Below are positions 1 through 8,866 of a stretch of DNA of 64,000 nucleotides, one piece after another (position 1 is the first letter of the stretch; each line of letters begins with the position of its first letter). Made by a program: the position numbers and the translations under genes. Source of the DNA: Bacteroidota bacterium (lineage in GTDB: Bacteria; Bacteroidota; Bacteroidia; Chitinophagales; BACL12); contig JADKAC010000005.1 in the NCBI GenBank assembly GCA_016715425.1, positions 868,001 to 932,000 on the forward strand. Direction: 5' to 3'. The notes below the pieces were generated by a model that was not told where the DNA came from, did no database searches, and was given only the letters and a program-made list of their open reading frames with translations.

Positions 1-1
1 C

Positions 2-757
2 TACAAAATCAATAATATCTTCATTTCCTACGCTCACGAAGATGAGCTGTTTAAGGATAAGCTTGTAAAACATTTATCGGGGTTAACAAGAAACGGCCAA
101 ATAAATTTATGGACAGATACGGTTATAGTTCCCGGTCAGGAATGGGATAATGAAATTAAGAATGCATTGCAACAAGCAGATATTATTTTGTTTTTAGTGA
201 GTGCGGATTTTATGGCTTCCAATTATATTCATACTATCGAAATTGAAAATGCAATTGCAAAACATAATTCTGGTGAAATAATTATTGTTCCGGTAATTAT
301 CCGTTCTTGCGATTTCCGGAGTTTGCCTTTAAAGAAATTTCAGGCATTGCCAAAAGGAAATGTTCCGGTTACAAAATGGAGCGATGAGGATGAAGCGTTT
401 TTAAATATTGTAGAAGGTATTAAAATGATTTTGGCTCCGGTAAAAGTAAATACAGCGCCGTCACCAGTTGTAAACCTAGATTCACAGATAATTGCAAGTA
501 TATCTCCTGAAATTTCTAAACAAATTCGCAATTTTATTGCAACTAATAAAACAGAATTGGCAATAAACATTATGATGAAAGTTATTCCTGAAAATAATGC
601 AGATGCAAGTAATACCTGTATTGTGTTACAGGCAAAATATAATGAATTGCGTAAAAAGAATAGATTGGGAATTATGTCGTATGATGAATATTCAAGATCC
701 GTTTCGGGGGTGAATATTTCATTGCTTGAATTATTGGATACTTTAACTAATGCATGA
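2..757 (+). CDS. TIR domain - EAD11 protein, 5' end outside window
   Basis: The reading frame is open from base 2, so the gene begins before the window; 251 residues are visible. The N-terminal ~110 residues form a TIR domain: a box-1 motif FISYAHEDE near residue 8, a WTD segment, then SADFMASNY followed by a Glu (about residue 80) at the position of the catalytic Glu of NAD-cleaving TIRs. The C-terminal ~90 residues (LQAKYNELRKKNRLG, then SLLELLDTL) match my memory of Effector-Associated Domain 11, a small helical adaptor used in Bacteroidota conflict systems. The family role would be NAD+ hydrolysis or signalling after recruitment through EAD homotypic contacts. The stop overlaps the start of the next gene (ATGA), implying translational coupling. 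TIR is firm; EAD11 is from memory of the family. Confidence 0.85.
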   Translation, partial: YKINNIFISYAHEDELFKDKLVKHLSGLTRNGQINLWTDTVIVPGQEWDNEIKNALQQADIILFLVSADFMASNYIHTIEIENAIAKHNSGEIIIVPVIIRSCDFRSLPLKKFQALPKGNVPVTKWSDEDEAFLNIVEGIKMILAPVKVNTAPSPVVNLDSQIIASISPEISKQIRNFIATNKTELAINIMMKVIPENNADASNTCIVLQAKYNELRKKNRLGIMSYDEYSRSVSGVNISLLELLDTLTNA

Positions 758-1725
758 TGCAATTTCGAACTGAATTATTTCCGGCATCGGAAGCAATTGT
801 TATTAATTATAATTCTCGGATTTTTACTATCGGTTCTTGTTTCACTGAACATATTAGCAATACTCTTAGAACTTTAAAATTTAATGTGCTGTCAAATCCA
901 TTTGGCATTGTATATAATCCGGTTTCAATTTGCAATCAATTGGAAAGAATTGTAAAGAGAAAGTATTTTATTGCTGACGATTTGTTTTTATCTGAAGGAG
1001 TTTATCGCACATTTGAAGCGCATAGCATAATGGCTGATTATACTCAAGAAGAAACATTGCAAAAAATAAATACTGTAATTGATGAATCACATATTAGGTT
1101 ACAAAACACTACCCATGTCATCATTACTTTCGGTGCTTCGATTATACATGAGCTTAGTGAAACAAAATCTATAGTAGCAAATAATCACAAACAAGCGGCA
1201 AGTACATTTCAAAAACGTTTTCTCACAATTATTGAAATAGTAGAGGCATATCTGATGATAATATTTTATCTAAAGAAAATGAATGCGGATATTGAAATTG
1301 TGTTTACCATAAGTCCTGTACGGCATATCAAAGATGGGCTTACGGATAATACAATAAGCAAGTCCTTACTGTTTGCTGCCTTGCATGAAATCTTAAATAA
1401 AAAAGATATTTTTTATTTTCCTTCTTATGAATTAGTGATAGATGATTTGCGTGATTATCGTTTTTTTGAAAAAGATTTGGTGCATCCCAATGCAATGGCT
1501 ATTGATTATGTATGGGAGAAATTTAAATCGTGGGCAATTAGTAAAGATTGTTATTCAACGATGGAAAATATTTCCAAAATAAATTCTGCAATTCAACACA
1601 GACCCTTTTTCAATAAAACTGAACAGCATAAGGAATTTAGAAAGAAAATGGTAGAATTTACTTTGCAATTGCAGAAAAAAAATCCGATGTTGAATTTCGA
1701 AAAGGAAATTGAATTCTTTACTTGA
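754..1725 (+). CDS. GSCFA domain protein (SGNH-like)
   Basis: This 323-residue protein has the family signature GSCF at residues 27-30, followed by NPFGIVYNP and, near residue 240, DLVHPNAMAIDYVWEKF, which are the hallmark blocks of the GSCFA family. GSCFA proteins are distant relatives of SGNH/GDSL esterases and are presumed to act on acyl or glycoconjugate substrates. No signal peptide is visible. Two adjacent ATGs exist (754 and 757); the first overlaps the TGA of the TIR gene. That overlap suggests co-translation with an immune-type TIR effector, although GSCFA genes also occur alone in Bacteroidota and the pairing may be incidental. Confidence 0.85.
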   Translation: MMQFRTELFPASEAIVINYNSRIFTIGSCFTEHISNTLRTLKFNVLSNPFGIVYNPVSICNQLERIVKRKYFIADDLFLSEGVYRTFEAHSIMADYTQEETLQKINTVIDESHIRLQNTTHVIITFGASIIHELSETKSIVANNHKQAASTFQKRFLTIIEIVEAYLMIIFYLKKMNADIEIVFTISPVRHIKDGLTDNTISKSLLFAALHEILNKKDIFYFPSYELVIDDLRDYRFFEKDLVHPNAMAIDYVWEKFKSWAISKDCYSTMENISKINSAIQHRPFFNKTEQHKEFRKKMVEFTLQLQKKNPMLNFEKEIEFFT

Positions 1726-1740
1726 TTTTTTTAAAATGGT

Positions 1741-2070
1741 ATCGGGTATCGAGTATCGGGTATAGAACTTTGACTATTGACTATTGACTTAGACATTGAC
1801 AAAAAAAACACATCACTGAATTTGGCTATTAACTTTTAGCTATTGGCTGTTGGCGAAAAAAAACTTTGACTATTGATGAAAAACTTTGGCTATTGGCTAT
1901 TGACCATTAACATTGACTATTGACAAAAAAAACTCATCACTCATTATTGATTATTCATTAATTATTTTTCATTTACAATTTACAATTTACCATTTACAAT
2001 TGCTTATTGCTTATTGCCTTTTGCTAATTGCTTATTATTTTTTCACCATTCACCATTCACCATTCACTAT
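1741..2070. repeat. Mosaic of heptanucleotide repeat tracts
   Basis: Successive short tracts all have a 7-base period but different units: atcgggt (1741-1764), tgactat (1771-1795), tggctat (about 1830-1915), acaattt (1971-2000), gcttatt (about 2001-2035) and caccatt (2043-2070). Most units end in ATT or TAT. The block lies between convergent genes and its last tract contains the stop codon of the minus-strand gene. Small ORFs here are repeat artefacts. The origin may be slippage or a dispersed family-specific intergenic repeat. Confidence 0.8.
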
Positions 2071-2414
2071 TTTCTTATCCAACGCAAGGCATACCCTGCG
2101 CATGCACTGAAGCCACCAATAATTCCCATCAATAGACTACTAATCAGAAGGAATAAATTTTTATTACTGAGTCCAAATACTTCCGCCATACGGGTACTTA
2201 ATAAACCTGCATTTTGAATATCGAACCACATATATAAAAGTATCCATGCAATGGAAACTATCAAAACACCGGATAAAAATGCTTTGTATAATTTATTTAC
2301 AGGAATAAAGAAAAACATAAAAAATGTTACGCCTGCAAATACAAACCACGGTAATAGCAATTGCAAAACAATACAAATAAGCACACCGGATACTATCAGC
2401 CATAAAAATTTCAT
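2067..2414 (-). CDS. Small four-helix membrane protein, unknown function
   Basis: A hydrophobic protein of about 115 residues with four predicted membrane segments: an N-terminal pair (FLWLIVSGVLICIVLQLLL and a Phe-rich FAGVTFFMFFFI), a central SGVLIVSIAWILLYMW and a C-terminal LLISSLLMGIIGGFSACAG. It ends in a basic WIRK tail. The start chosen is the ATG at 2414, one base after the stop of the penicillin-acylase-family gene upstream; a longer frame starting at 2444 would overlap that gene. I recognise no family. The near-zero spacing implies an operon with the acylase. Confidence 0.6.
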   Translation of the reverse strand: MKFLWLIVSGVLICIVLQLLLPWFVFAGVTFFMFFFIPVNKLYKAFLSGVLIVSIAWILLYMWFDIQNAGLLSTRMAEVFGLSNKNLFLLISSLLMGIIGGFSACAGYALRWIRK

Positions 2415-2415
2415 G

Positions 2416-4842
2416 TTATTTAAATATTGTTGTGAAAAAGGCATTATGTTCTGCCTCTTTTTCTGTTTTATAAAATTGAAGTGGATAATAAATATTATTT
2501 GCCCAGTCAGTTATAAAATTATCATAATACTTACTTCCCGGATTACCGCTTTGGCCGCCGGGATAAATTGCCCATGCCTTTATTTGTTTTGGATCCATTT
2601 CTACAATCATTCGCCACGATGGTCCATTGCGTTCGCTGGTGGCATTCACTATATTTCTATAGCCCCCATTTTTAATTGTAGTGCGACTAAAAGCAGGTAT
2701 TTGTGCTAAGTGCATGATTGAAGTATTTTTATATTTATACCACTGCAAATTATCGGGATGTAATTGCAAAAGACTATCCTTCCAAATTGTGGTTTCTTCT
2801 ATTGCCATTAATGCGATATCTGCAAAAGTTTCTTTCTTGTTTGTATTTTGAATATCGAAATAATTAACCGCCAATCCGGATTTTATAAATTGAATAGTTG
2901 CATAATTGCTTGGTAATAAAAGTGATTTTGTATTGTTAGGAATAACAAACTCATCCCACAACATGGTATTAAAAGTTGTCCAGAATTTTTGAAACAGGGA
3001 AGGAGTTATTAATTCTGCATTATTTTCATAATTCCATGTACCTAAAGAATCATAAATAACATTTGCACTATCCGAAAGTTGCATTGCATCAATTGCACGT
3101 AAAAGTATCGGCAATGACTCAGCTGCGATTAAATTGTAATTATCACCTTGAAGCAGCATCATATCTTCAACAGTAATTTGTTGCATAGAATCTAATAAGA
3201 AATTGATGCGACGATTTCGAAAAAATTCAAAATCGCTGCTCATATAAAAATAAGGATAGAGTGTATCTGTAGGATGTTGATTTGCCGAACTCACATACCC
3301 TCGTGTAGGATTAAGAATAAACGGATTTTGAGAAAAAGGGATATAAGTATTCCATTCATTTGCAGGCATACTTCCATCCAATACAAAGCGACCTTGTTCC
3401 GGCCACTTCACTGCATATTTTCCTGTTTGTGTAATACCGATATCTCCCGTGATAGATGCAAAAACAATGTTTTGACCGGGACATTCAAAATAGGAAACGG
3501 CAGTTCTGTAATCGGAATAATTCTTCGATTTGTTCAGCAAATAAAACACTCTAAAATCATTAGAAATATCAATAGCGGCCCAACGCATTGCCAATGAATT
3601 CCAATCCGAATACGCAGTATCAAAATCTTTATAAACCATTGGCCCCTGATGCGTGTAAAAAACTGTATCTATTATTTCTGGTCCGTCTTTTACTTTAATA
3701 TGTTCTATTTGTTTTGAAAATGGTTTTATTGAATTATCATACTTGTAATTATTGTTATCTGCATTTGTAATGCGATACCAGTCACGTACATCACGACCAG
3801 AATTAGTACTGCCCCATGCGATATAATTATTAAATCCGATTATTATCGCAGGCGCACCGGCAAAACATACTCCATAATTATTATTATCCGGTGTGGTTAA
3901 TTGAATCTCAAACCATATAGAAGGTAAGTTTAATTGCAGATGCGGATCATTACATAAAATAGCATTGCCGTTTTTGGTTTTAGCAGGTGCAATGGCCCAA
4001 TTATTACTGCCTACACCTGATTGTTCTTCGTCGTGTTGTTCATGATTATTTATACCATAAATAGATTCAGTATAATATGCATTGGAAGTATCGGTTTGTA
4101 AAGCATTAAAATTATATGGAGTTCCTTTTGGAATTATGGGTTCCAAATCATTTGGCCAAAGCGGATATAACAAATTAAAATCTTCCCGACCAATTAAATT
4201 AATGGCATTTGTGTATTCCACATCATCATCAAAACCTGCGAGAGTATTGCTCATGTACATCAGTAAATTACAAGTATGCAACGGTTCGAACTTCGTGGGT
4301 TTAAAATTCAACAGTTTATATTCCAAAGGATAATCTGCGTATTTCAGCGTTTCGATATATGCATTCACACCTTCGGAATATGCATTTATAATTCCATTAA
4401 TTTCCGGATCCGCTTGAATTGCTTTTAATTTATTTTCTGCACCCTTTGCCATTCCTAAACGACGTTGAAGACGATCATAATTAATTAAATCCGGACCTAA
4501 TATTTCAGAGAGCTGACCTGATGCTGCACGGAAAGTAATTTCCATTTGCCATAAACGATGTTTAGCAACAATGTATCCTTGAGCCATATATAAGTCGTGC
4601 TCGTTTTCAGCAAATATGTGGGGCACCAAACGGGTGTCATAATACACATGCACAGGATCATGTAATCCGGGCAATTCTAATACTTGTGATTTGTAATCAT
4701 ATTTATTTTCTGCATTCGCCATATAGCCATGAACAGGATCTAATAATTTTCCTACTGGAGGTAATTTTCCTTTTCCATTATTGAAAATGAAAATTAGTGT
4801 AATGGAGATACAAGCAAAAAATATAAAACGAAGAAATCGCAT
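2416..4842 (-). CDS. Penicillin acylase (amidase) family Ntn hydrolase
   Basis: An 808-residue precursor of the N-terminal-nucleophile penicillin amidase family (S45): amide or acyl-homoserine-lactone hydrolases that self-cleave into alpha and beta chains. The cleavage site and nucleophile are visible at Gly278-Ser279 in GVGSNNWAIAP, followed by NDPHLQLNLPSIWFEIQL. The alpha-chain pattern RLVPHIFAENEHDLYMAQGY lies near residues 71-90. An N-terminal hydrophobic segment (residues 5-20) suggests export to the periplasm or a membrane anchor. The natural substrate cannot be read from sequence; quorum-quenching AHL acylase or peptidoglycan/antibiotic amide hydrolysis are both possible. It is followed one base later by a small membrane protein gene. 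Confidence 0.92.
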   Translation of the reverse strand: MRFLRFIFFACISITLIFIFNNGKGKLPPVGKLLDPVHGYMANAENKYDYKSQVLELPGLHDPVHVYYDTRLVPHIFAENEHDLYMAQGYIVAKHRLWQMEITFRAASGQLSEILGPDLINYDRLQRRLGMAKGAENKLKAIQADPEINGIINAYSEGVNAYIETLKYADYPLEYKLLNFKPTKFEPLHTCNLLMYMSNTLAGFDDDVEYTNAINLIGREDFNLLYPLWPNDLEPIIPKGTPYNFNALQTDTSNAYYTESIYGINNHEQHDEEQSGVGSNNWAIAPAKTKNGNAILCNDPHLQLNLPSIWFEIQLTTPDNNNYGVCFAGAPAIIIGFNNYIAWGSTNSGRDVRDWYRITNADNNNYKYDNSIKPFSKQIEHIKVKDGPEIIDTVFYTHQGPMVYKDFDTAYSDWNSLAMRWAAIDISNDFRVFYLLNKSKNYSDYRTAVSYFECPGQNIVFASITGDIGITQTGKYAVKWPEQGRFVLDGSMPANEWNTYIPFSQNPFILNPTRGYVSSANQHPTDTLYPYFYMSSDFEFFRNRRINFLLDSMQQITVEDMMLLQGDNYNLIAAESLPILLRAIDAMQLSDSANVIYDSLGTWNYENNAELITPSLFQKFWTTFNTMLWDEFVIPNNTKSLLLPSNYATIQFIKSGLAVNYFDIQNTNKKETFADIALMAIEETTIWKDSLLQLHPDNLQWYKYKNTSIMHLAQIPAFSRTTIKNGGYRNIVNATSERNGPSWRMIVEMDPKQIKAWAIYPGGQSGNPGSKYYDNFITDWANNIYYPLQFYKTEKEAEHNAFFTTIFK

Positions 4843-4892
4843 ATCCGGAAAATTAATTCGAAAAGTTACAAGTATTGAAGTGAATTAGATAA

Positions 4893-5204
4893 TTACTGTA
4901 AACAATCATTTGCATATTGTTCCATTTCTTCAGTTGAAATATTTTCAATTGATTCAGGATCGGGATATTTTTCCATGATAGCAGCTAGCATACATTTACA
5001 ATAGGACTCTGCAACGACAGTGTCAAAATTTTCAACTGTACCATCATAACAAATTTCATAAAAGGCTTTTTGTTGCTCTGCTGACCAATTCACTTGTTGT
5101 TTACAGCCTAAAAAAACAGAAATGATAACAAGAAATGAAAAGGAATAAAACACTTTCAATGTGTGATAATTTAGATAATTAGATAAATGTAAATTGCGAT
5201 TCAC
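4893..5204 (-). CDS. Small putative lipoprotein
   Basis: 103 residues; a hydrophobic stretch (FYSFSFLVIISVFLGC) ends in a lipobox-like FLGC, so the mature protein probably begins at Cys34 and is lipid anchored. The mature part contains YCKC and a Cys near the C-terminus (NDCLQ), giving possible disulfides, with an acidic segment in between. The only ATG leaves an unusually long 17-residue polar n-region before the signal sequence, so the true start may be a downstream non-ATG codon. I do not recognise a named family. Confidence 0.6.
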   Translation of the reverse strand: MNRNLHLSNYLNYHTLKVFYSFSFLVIISVFLGCKQQVNWSAEQQKAFYEICYDGTVENFDTVVAESYCKCMLAAIMEKYPDPESIENISTEEMEQYANDCLQ

Positions 5205-5249
5205 ATTGTATAGTTAGATAGTTAGAAAAAGAAATTCGCTTGCATTTTT

Positions 5250-6170
5250 TTATTCTGTGAAATGAAAAGTAGCTATCATTCCACGTAAACCCATATCCAC
5301 TACTTGTTCTGTTAATGCAGGATTCACTACATCCACATCCCAGATTCCGTTGGCATTTACATCTTCCCATTCAAAACTATTATTGTTTGAAAAGGATAAT
5401 GTAATAGTAAGATTTTGCTTTTTAGATTCATCATCAATCACTAATGGCTCGGTAAATTTTCCTGTAATCACACCTGATCCCAAAGGCAAGGGAGAAGTAG
5501 CAGCAATCGGATTTACACAAGTTGTAATTCCAATTGATTGACCTGAGTATGTTGAATTATAAGATTCGTAAGGTGCAGTTAAATGTGTTTCAAAAGCCCA
5601 GAACCCTTGCGATTTATTTGCATTAATATCTGTGCTTAATTGCATTATTTGTAAAGTGCGAATGTAGGTATTGTAACCAATAAAAGATGCGACCGTTCCT
5701 GTAGTTTCTACATCACCAACGCTTGGAATATTCCTTAAAATAAGATCAATATCATAATTCAGATAGGACACTGATGCACGCACATAATTATAATTATCGT
5801 TTGCGATACGGTTGATATTAACTGTAAAGCTTATTTCATTTTCTGAAACAATAATTGCAGAATCAAAATCAATAGCAACTGCGCCACCGTCAATTGTTTC
5901 TGCTGATTTATAAAGCTGTGCGCCTTTTTTATAGGGAGTAAATTCGTCCTGTGATAATTCTAAATAATGAATGCTCAATTCATTTATTCTAGGTGATTGT
6001 GCAGCATTTCCTGCAGGTAGAGTAACAGGATTACCGTCCTTATCTAATCTCACTTGCGTTTCATCAAATATCGATTTAAAATCTACCGTACTAAAATGTT
6101 TTATGTCTTTGTCGCAGGAAGAGAAAATGAAAGTTGTTACAACTGAAATTATCAAAATTATTTTATACAT
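5250..6170 (-). CDS. Hypothetical lipoprotein
   Basis: A 306-residue protein with a classical lipoprotein signal (MYKIILIISVVTTFIFSSC, lipobox FSSC, Cys19). The mature part is rich in beta-forming and Asn/Thr residues. Its C-terminal region contains the Asp/Asn-rich segment WEDVNANGIWDVDV, reminiscent of calcium-binding loops, as in many Bacteroidota surface lipoproteins. It lies 45 bases upstream of the smaller lipoprotein gene on the same strand, so the two may form an operon. No specific function can be assigned. Confidence 0.7.
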   Translation of the reverse strand: MYKIILIISVVTTFIFSSCDKDIKHFSTVDFKSIFDETQVRLDKDGNPVTLPAGNAAQSPRINELSIHYLELSQDEFTPYKKGAQLYKSAETIDGGAVAIDFDSAIIVSENEISFTVNINRIANDNYNYVRASVSYLNYDIDLILRNIPSVGDVETTGTVASFIGYNTYIRTLQIMQLSTDINANKSQGFWAFETHLTAPYESYNSTYSGQSIGITTCVNPIAATSPLPLGSGVITGKFTEPLVIDDESKKQNLTITLSFSNNNSFEWEDVNANGIWDVDVVNPALTEQVVDMGLRGMIATFHFTE

Positions 6171-6299
6171 ACACCATGCATGATTTTTATTAAATTCTTA
6201 TCGGTAAAATTAGTAAATAAACTTTGCGCTATCTACTTAAACAGGAAATCATAAGCATGCTGTTATTACATTCATGATAAAAGTTGCGAGGCGAATTAT

Positions 6300-6722
6300 T
6301 TATTCTATTAATTTTTTCATTTCCTGCATTAGCGACGCCCAATTACTTGCTGAATGTTCTGCTTTTTCTGCATCATAATTTGATTGTGTAATCACTAACT
6401 CTGTTTTGTCTCCCAAATCTTTTACTTCATATCTAATCCATAAATAATTATCCGGTTTATCTTCTTTATTACTCCAATTGCTCAAGTAGGTATAAGTAAG
6501 TACTTTGTTGGGTTCATATTCCAAAACTTTACCCTGATCTTTATATTTCTGACCTTCCCATTCACCCTGAAAAATTATTGGACTACCCACTTTCCAATCA
6601 GTAATTAAATCAGTTCCGAAAAAATATTGTTTTACAATTTCTGGATTGGTTAATGCATTCCATACCTTCTCAACCGGTGCATTAAAAGTTGTTTTGTATT
6701 GTTTTTTAAAATCTGTTTGCAT
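6300..6722 (-). CDS. START/SRPBCC domain protein (AHSA1-like)
   Basis: 140 residues spanning one SRPBCC (Bet v1-like) domain of the AHSA1 type. Visible are the opening FNAPVEKVWNALTNPEIVKQYFFG, the central YEVKDLGDKTELVITQ strand pair and the C-terminal helix NWASLMQEMKKLIE. Members bind hydrophobic ligands or act as stress-linked accessory proteins, often without known function. It sits 18 bases after the next minus-strand gene (6741-7148) and probably forms a two-gene operon with it. Confidence 0.85.
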   Translation of the reverse strand: MQTDFKKQYKTTFNAPVEKVWNALTNPEIVKQYFFGTDLITDWKVGSPIIFQGEWEGQKYKDQGKVLEYEPNKVLTYTYLSNWSNKEDKPDNYLWIRYEVKDLGDKTELVITQSNYDAEKAEHSASNWASLMQEMKKLIE

Positions 6723-6740
6723 ATTGTTTCAATTATAGAA

Positions 6741-7148
6741 TTATTTCGCTTTCATTTTATTTCCCCGTGCATCATGAGTTACTTCTGCAAGACCGAGTGC
6801 TTCCATCAAGGGTGGAATATACATTCCAAAACGACCACGAAAACCTTTCTTTAAACCATACCAACCACCAGTCGGATTTTTATCTGATCGACCCCATGCT
6901 TCCACTGTATTATCCTTCGCAGATTTTTGTTCATCAACACTTCCAAGTTCCATCCAGTCACCATGTTTTTTAAGCATCGTATGCAAGTCGTCCAAACAGT
7001 TAATGTTATAATGTAAAATGGTTTTCCCAACAGTGCAAACCAAAATTTCTTTCCCATCTTTTTCTTCTACATGCATAGTGTATTCGCTGCTTAATGGTGG
7101 TGTTTTCAGCACCATTGGTTTTTCTTTTGTTCCTATTTTGTACGACAT
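6741..7148 (-). CDS. Conserved hypothetical protein
   Basis: 135 residues, soluble, no signal peptide. It has a YTMHVEEKDGKEILVCTVGKT beta-hairpin near residues 23-44, a GDWMELGSVDEQK segment, and a Gly/Arg-rich GGWYGLKKGFRGRFGMY motif before a helical end (PPLMEALGLAEVTHDARGNK). It looks like a conserved globular protein that travels with SRPBCC genes, but I cannot name the family. The start ATG at 7148 is the only one at the N-terminus. It is followed by the AHSA1-like gene. Confidence 0.65.
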   Translation of the reverse strand: MSYKIGTKEKPMVLKTPPLSSEYTMHVEEKDGKEILVCTVGKTILHYNINCLDDLHTMLKKHGDWMELGSVDEQKSAKDNTVEAWGRSDKNPTGGWYGLKKGFRGRFGMYIPPLMEALGLAEVTHDARGNKMKAK

Positions 7149-7335
7149 AATGTTGAGTTTTATTTCTGTGTGAAGATAATTAATAGGTTCTTAAATTATG
7201 AGTTGTTATTTATATTTTTATAAATTAAATAAATAGGAGATAATATATTTTTTTTTAAACACCTGGTTTATTAACCAAACTTTATAAATGCTTTTTTATC
7301 AAATTATTAATTTTCACAATGGCTAAAAGTATTTT

Positions 7336-7827
7336 CTATTTCAGTTTCCATTTCTCGACAATTTTTGCATTGAATCCATCTTTATCTTTCGGATTGGGAT
7401 GCCCTATTCCAGTTTCAATATAGTCTTTCAAACTTTTCTCAATATAATTCGTCCAACTTTCTTTACAAATTTCAAAACATTCATATTGAGGAGTTAATCC
7501 TTGGTGTGTAAATAGTATTCGGGTTTGTTCACCTTCTGGTTGAATTTCAAAAATTAATAAAGTATTTGTCCATTCTGTTTTGTCATTAGTAAAATTGAAA
7601 TGATTATCTAAAATTAAATAGATCAATTTTTTATTAGGTGAATTTTCTATAAGTTGTATGTTACATAAATGCACATCTTTATAATGATAAAAGAATTTTT
7701 CATTCAGTTGATCTGTATTCCCTTCTATGTCTTCAGACCACCATTGTTTAAAATTTTTAATATATAGATAAACTGAATTTGCATCTTTATTTACAAGAAT
7801 ATTAGTAGTGAAATTTTCTGAGTTCAT
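7336..7827 (-). CDS. START/SRPBCC-like protein
   Basis: 163 residues resembling the SRPBCC fold: an opening FTTNILVNKDANSVYLYIKNFKQWW, a central set of strands ending in TRILFTHQGLTPQYECFEICKESWTNYIEKSL, and a long C-terminal helix. The pattern (F.H.GL....C...C..SW..Y) is typical of AHSA1-type proteins annotated as ATPase activators. It is separated from the upstream AHSA1-like gene by ~190 bases without a feature I can name, so it is probably transcribed separately. Biochemical role unknown. Confidence 0.75.
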   Translation of the reverse strand: MNSENFTTNILVNKDANSVYLYIKNFKQWWSEDIEGNTDQLNEKFFYHYKDVHLCNIQLIENSPNKKLIYLILDNHFNFTNDKTEWTNTLLIFEIQPEGEQTRILFTHQGLTPQYECFEICKESWTNYIEKSLKDYIETGIGHPNPKDKDGFNAKIVEKWKLK

Positions 7828-8049
7828 GCTAAAAATTTTAAGAGTTATTGAAAATTGATTTTTTTATTAATGATATTTCTCTGCGAAAATACTATACGGA
7901 TTAATGAGTTTATTATTTATTAAAAATTTAAAATACCCTTACCAATACATAATAGGATGTTGTTAAACTATTTTAATACTTAATTCATTAATATTACCAG
8001 ATTCATAATAAAAAAGAATCTATTAATTAATTTATAATAATTACCAAAT

Positions 8050-8802
8050 ATGGAAAATCAAATACAACAAGAAGAATTGGATATGCGGGTGTTAATCCCA
8101 ATTGAAAGACATAAAAAGTTGATACAGCTTTTTAAAGAATTACCAGTAGATGCAAATTTTATTTTCATCAACGATCATGATCCTATTCCGCTCTACTATG
8201 AGTTTCGTTCGATTTACGGAGATGTGGTTGGATGGGAATATTTGAATCGTGGTGGGAGAGAATGGAAGGTGAGAGTTACCCGCACAGAAGCATCTCAAGG
8301 CAGAGAATTTACGGATATATCTACTTTACTCGATTTGCGCAAAGCAAAGAAAGAGGAATGGAAACAAATTGTATTTCATCGCTATGGAATGATGGAGCAA
8401 GGCGATACTATGGAAATAATTGCTGCTGAAGATCCGAAAGAAATTCATGGAATATTTGTGATGAAATTTGAAGGACAACATTCCTGGATTTATAAAAAGC
8501 AGGAAGACGGTGAATATGTTATTCATATTTCTAAAAAAGTGAAAAGTGGTTTGGGTGATGATGGTTTTTCAGTGGTGAATGAATTTGATTTGCGTCCTTA
8601 TCCGCCAACTGAACGTCATGAAATGTTTTATAAAGCTTTTGCGGATATTAAAGTAGGTGAAGCTTTTGAATTTATTAATGATCATGATCCTAAGCCATTG
8701 TATTATCAAATGGAAGCCGAAAGTGAAGAGCCTTTTAAATGGGAATATTTAGAAAAAGGTCCCGACGAATGGAAGGTGAGGGTGATTAAAGTAAAAGCAT
8801 AA
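8050..8802 (+). CDS. Triple DUF2249 (TusA-like) domain protein
   Basis: 250 residues built from three related units. Units one (about residues 14-80) and three (about 185-250) each contain FINDHDP followed by PLYY and end in a WEYL...G..EWKVRV block, which is the DUF2249 signature. The middle unit (about 95-170) is degenerate but keeps LDLR, an EIIAAEDP strand and a Trp-containing hairpin. DUF2249 domains resemble TusA and are commonly fused to or encoded beside hemerythrin domains in redox or NO-linked loci. Here a hemerythrin gene converges on it, sharing the hairpin terminator. A molecular activity is not established. Confidence 0.85.
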   Translation: MENQIQQEELDMRVLIPIERHKKLIQLFKELPVDANFIFINDHDPIPLYYEFRSIYGDVVGWEYLNRGGREWKVRVTRTEASQGREFTDISTLLDLRKAKKEEWKQIVFHRYGMMEQGDTMEIIAAEDPKEIHGIFVMKFEGQHSWIYKKQEDGEYVIHISKKVKSGLGDDGFSVVNEFDLRPYPPTERHEMFYKAFADIKVGEAFEFINDHDPKPLYYQMEAESEEPFKWEYLEKGPDEWKVRVIKVKA

Positions 8803-8810
8803 TATATTTA

Positions 8811-8837
8811 GGGAGCTATAATGAGCTCCCTTTTTTT
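8811..8837 (+). terminator. Rho-independent terminator
   Basis: A perfect 7-bp stem, GGGAGCT (8811-8817) with AGCTCCC (8824-8830), a 6-base loop and a run of seven T (8831-8837), placed 9 bases after the DUF2249 gene stop. Confidence 0.9.
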
Positions 8838-8866
8838 ATTCATGTTTATAATATTCTATCAGATTT

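Noticed and set aside
1741..2070. CRISPR-like array
   Set aside because: The repeat unit is only seven bases, changes between tracts, and there are no unique spacers or cas genes.
1913..2217. Small plus-strand frames in the heptanucleotide region
   Set aside because: They translate the repeats themselves (LLIAYCLLLIAY type) and overlap the end of a real minus-strand gene.
2251..2709. 152-residue plus-strand frame opposite the acylase gene
   Set aside because: Antisense to two well-supported genes and without family signal.
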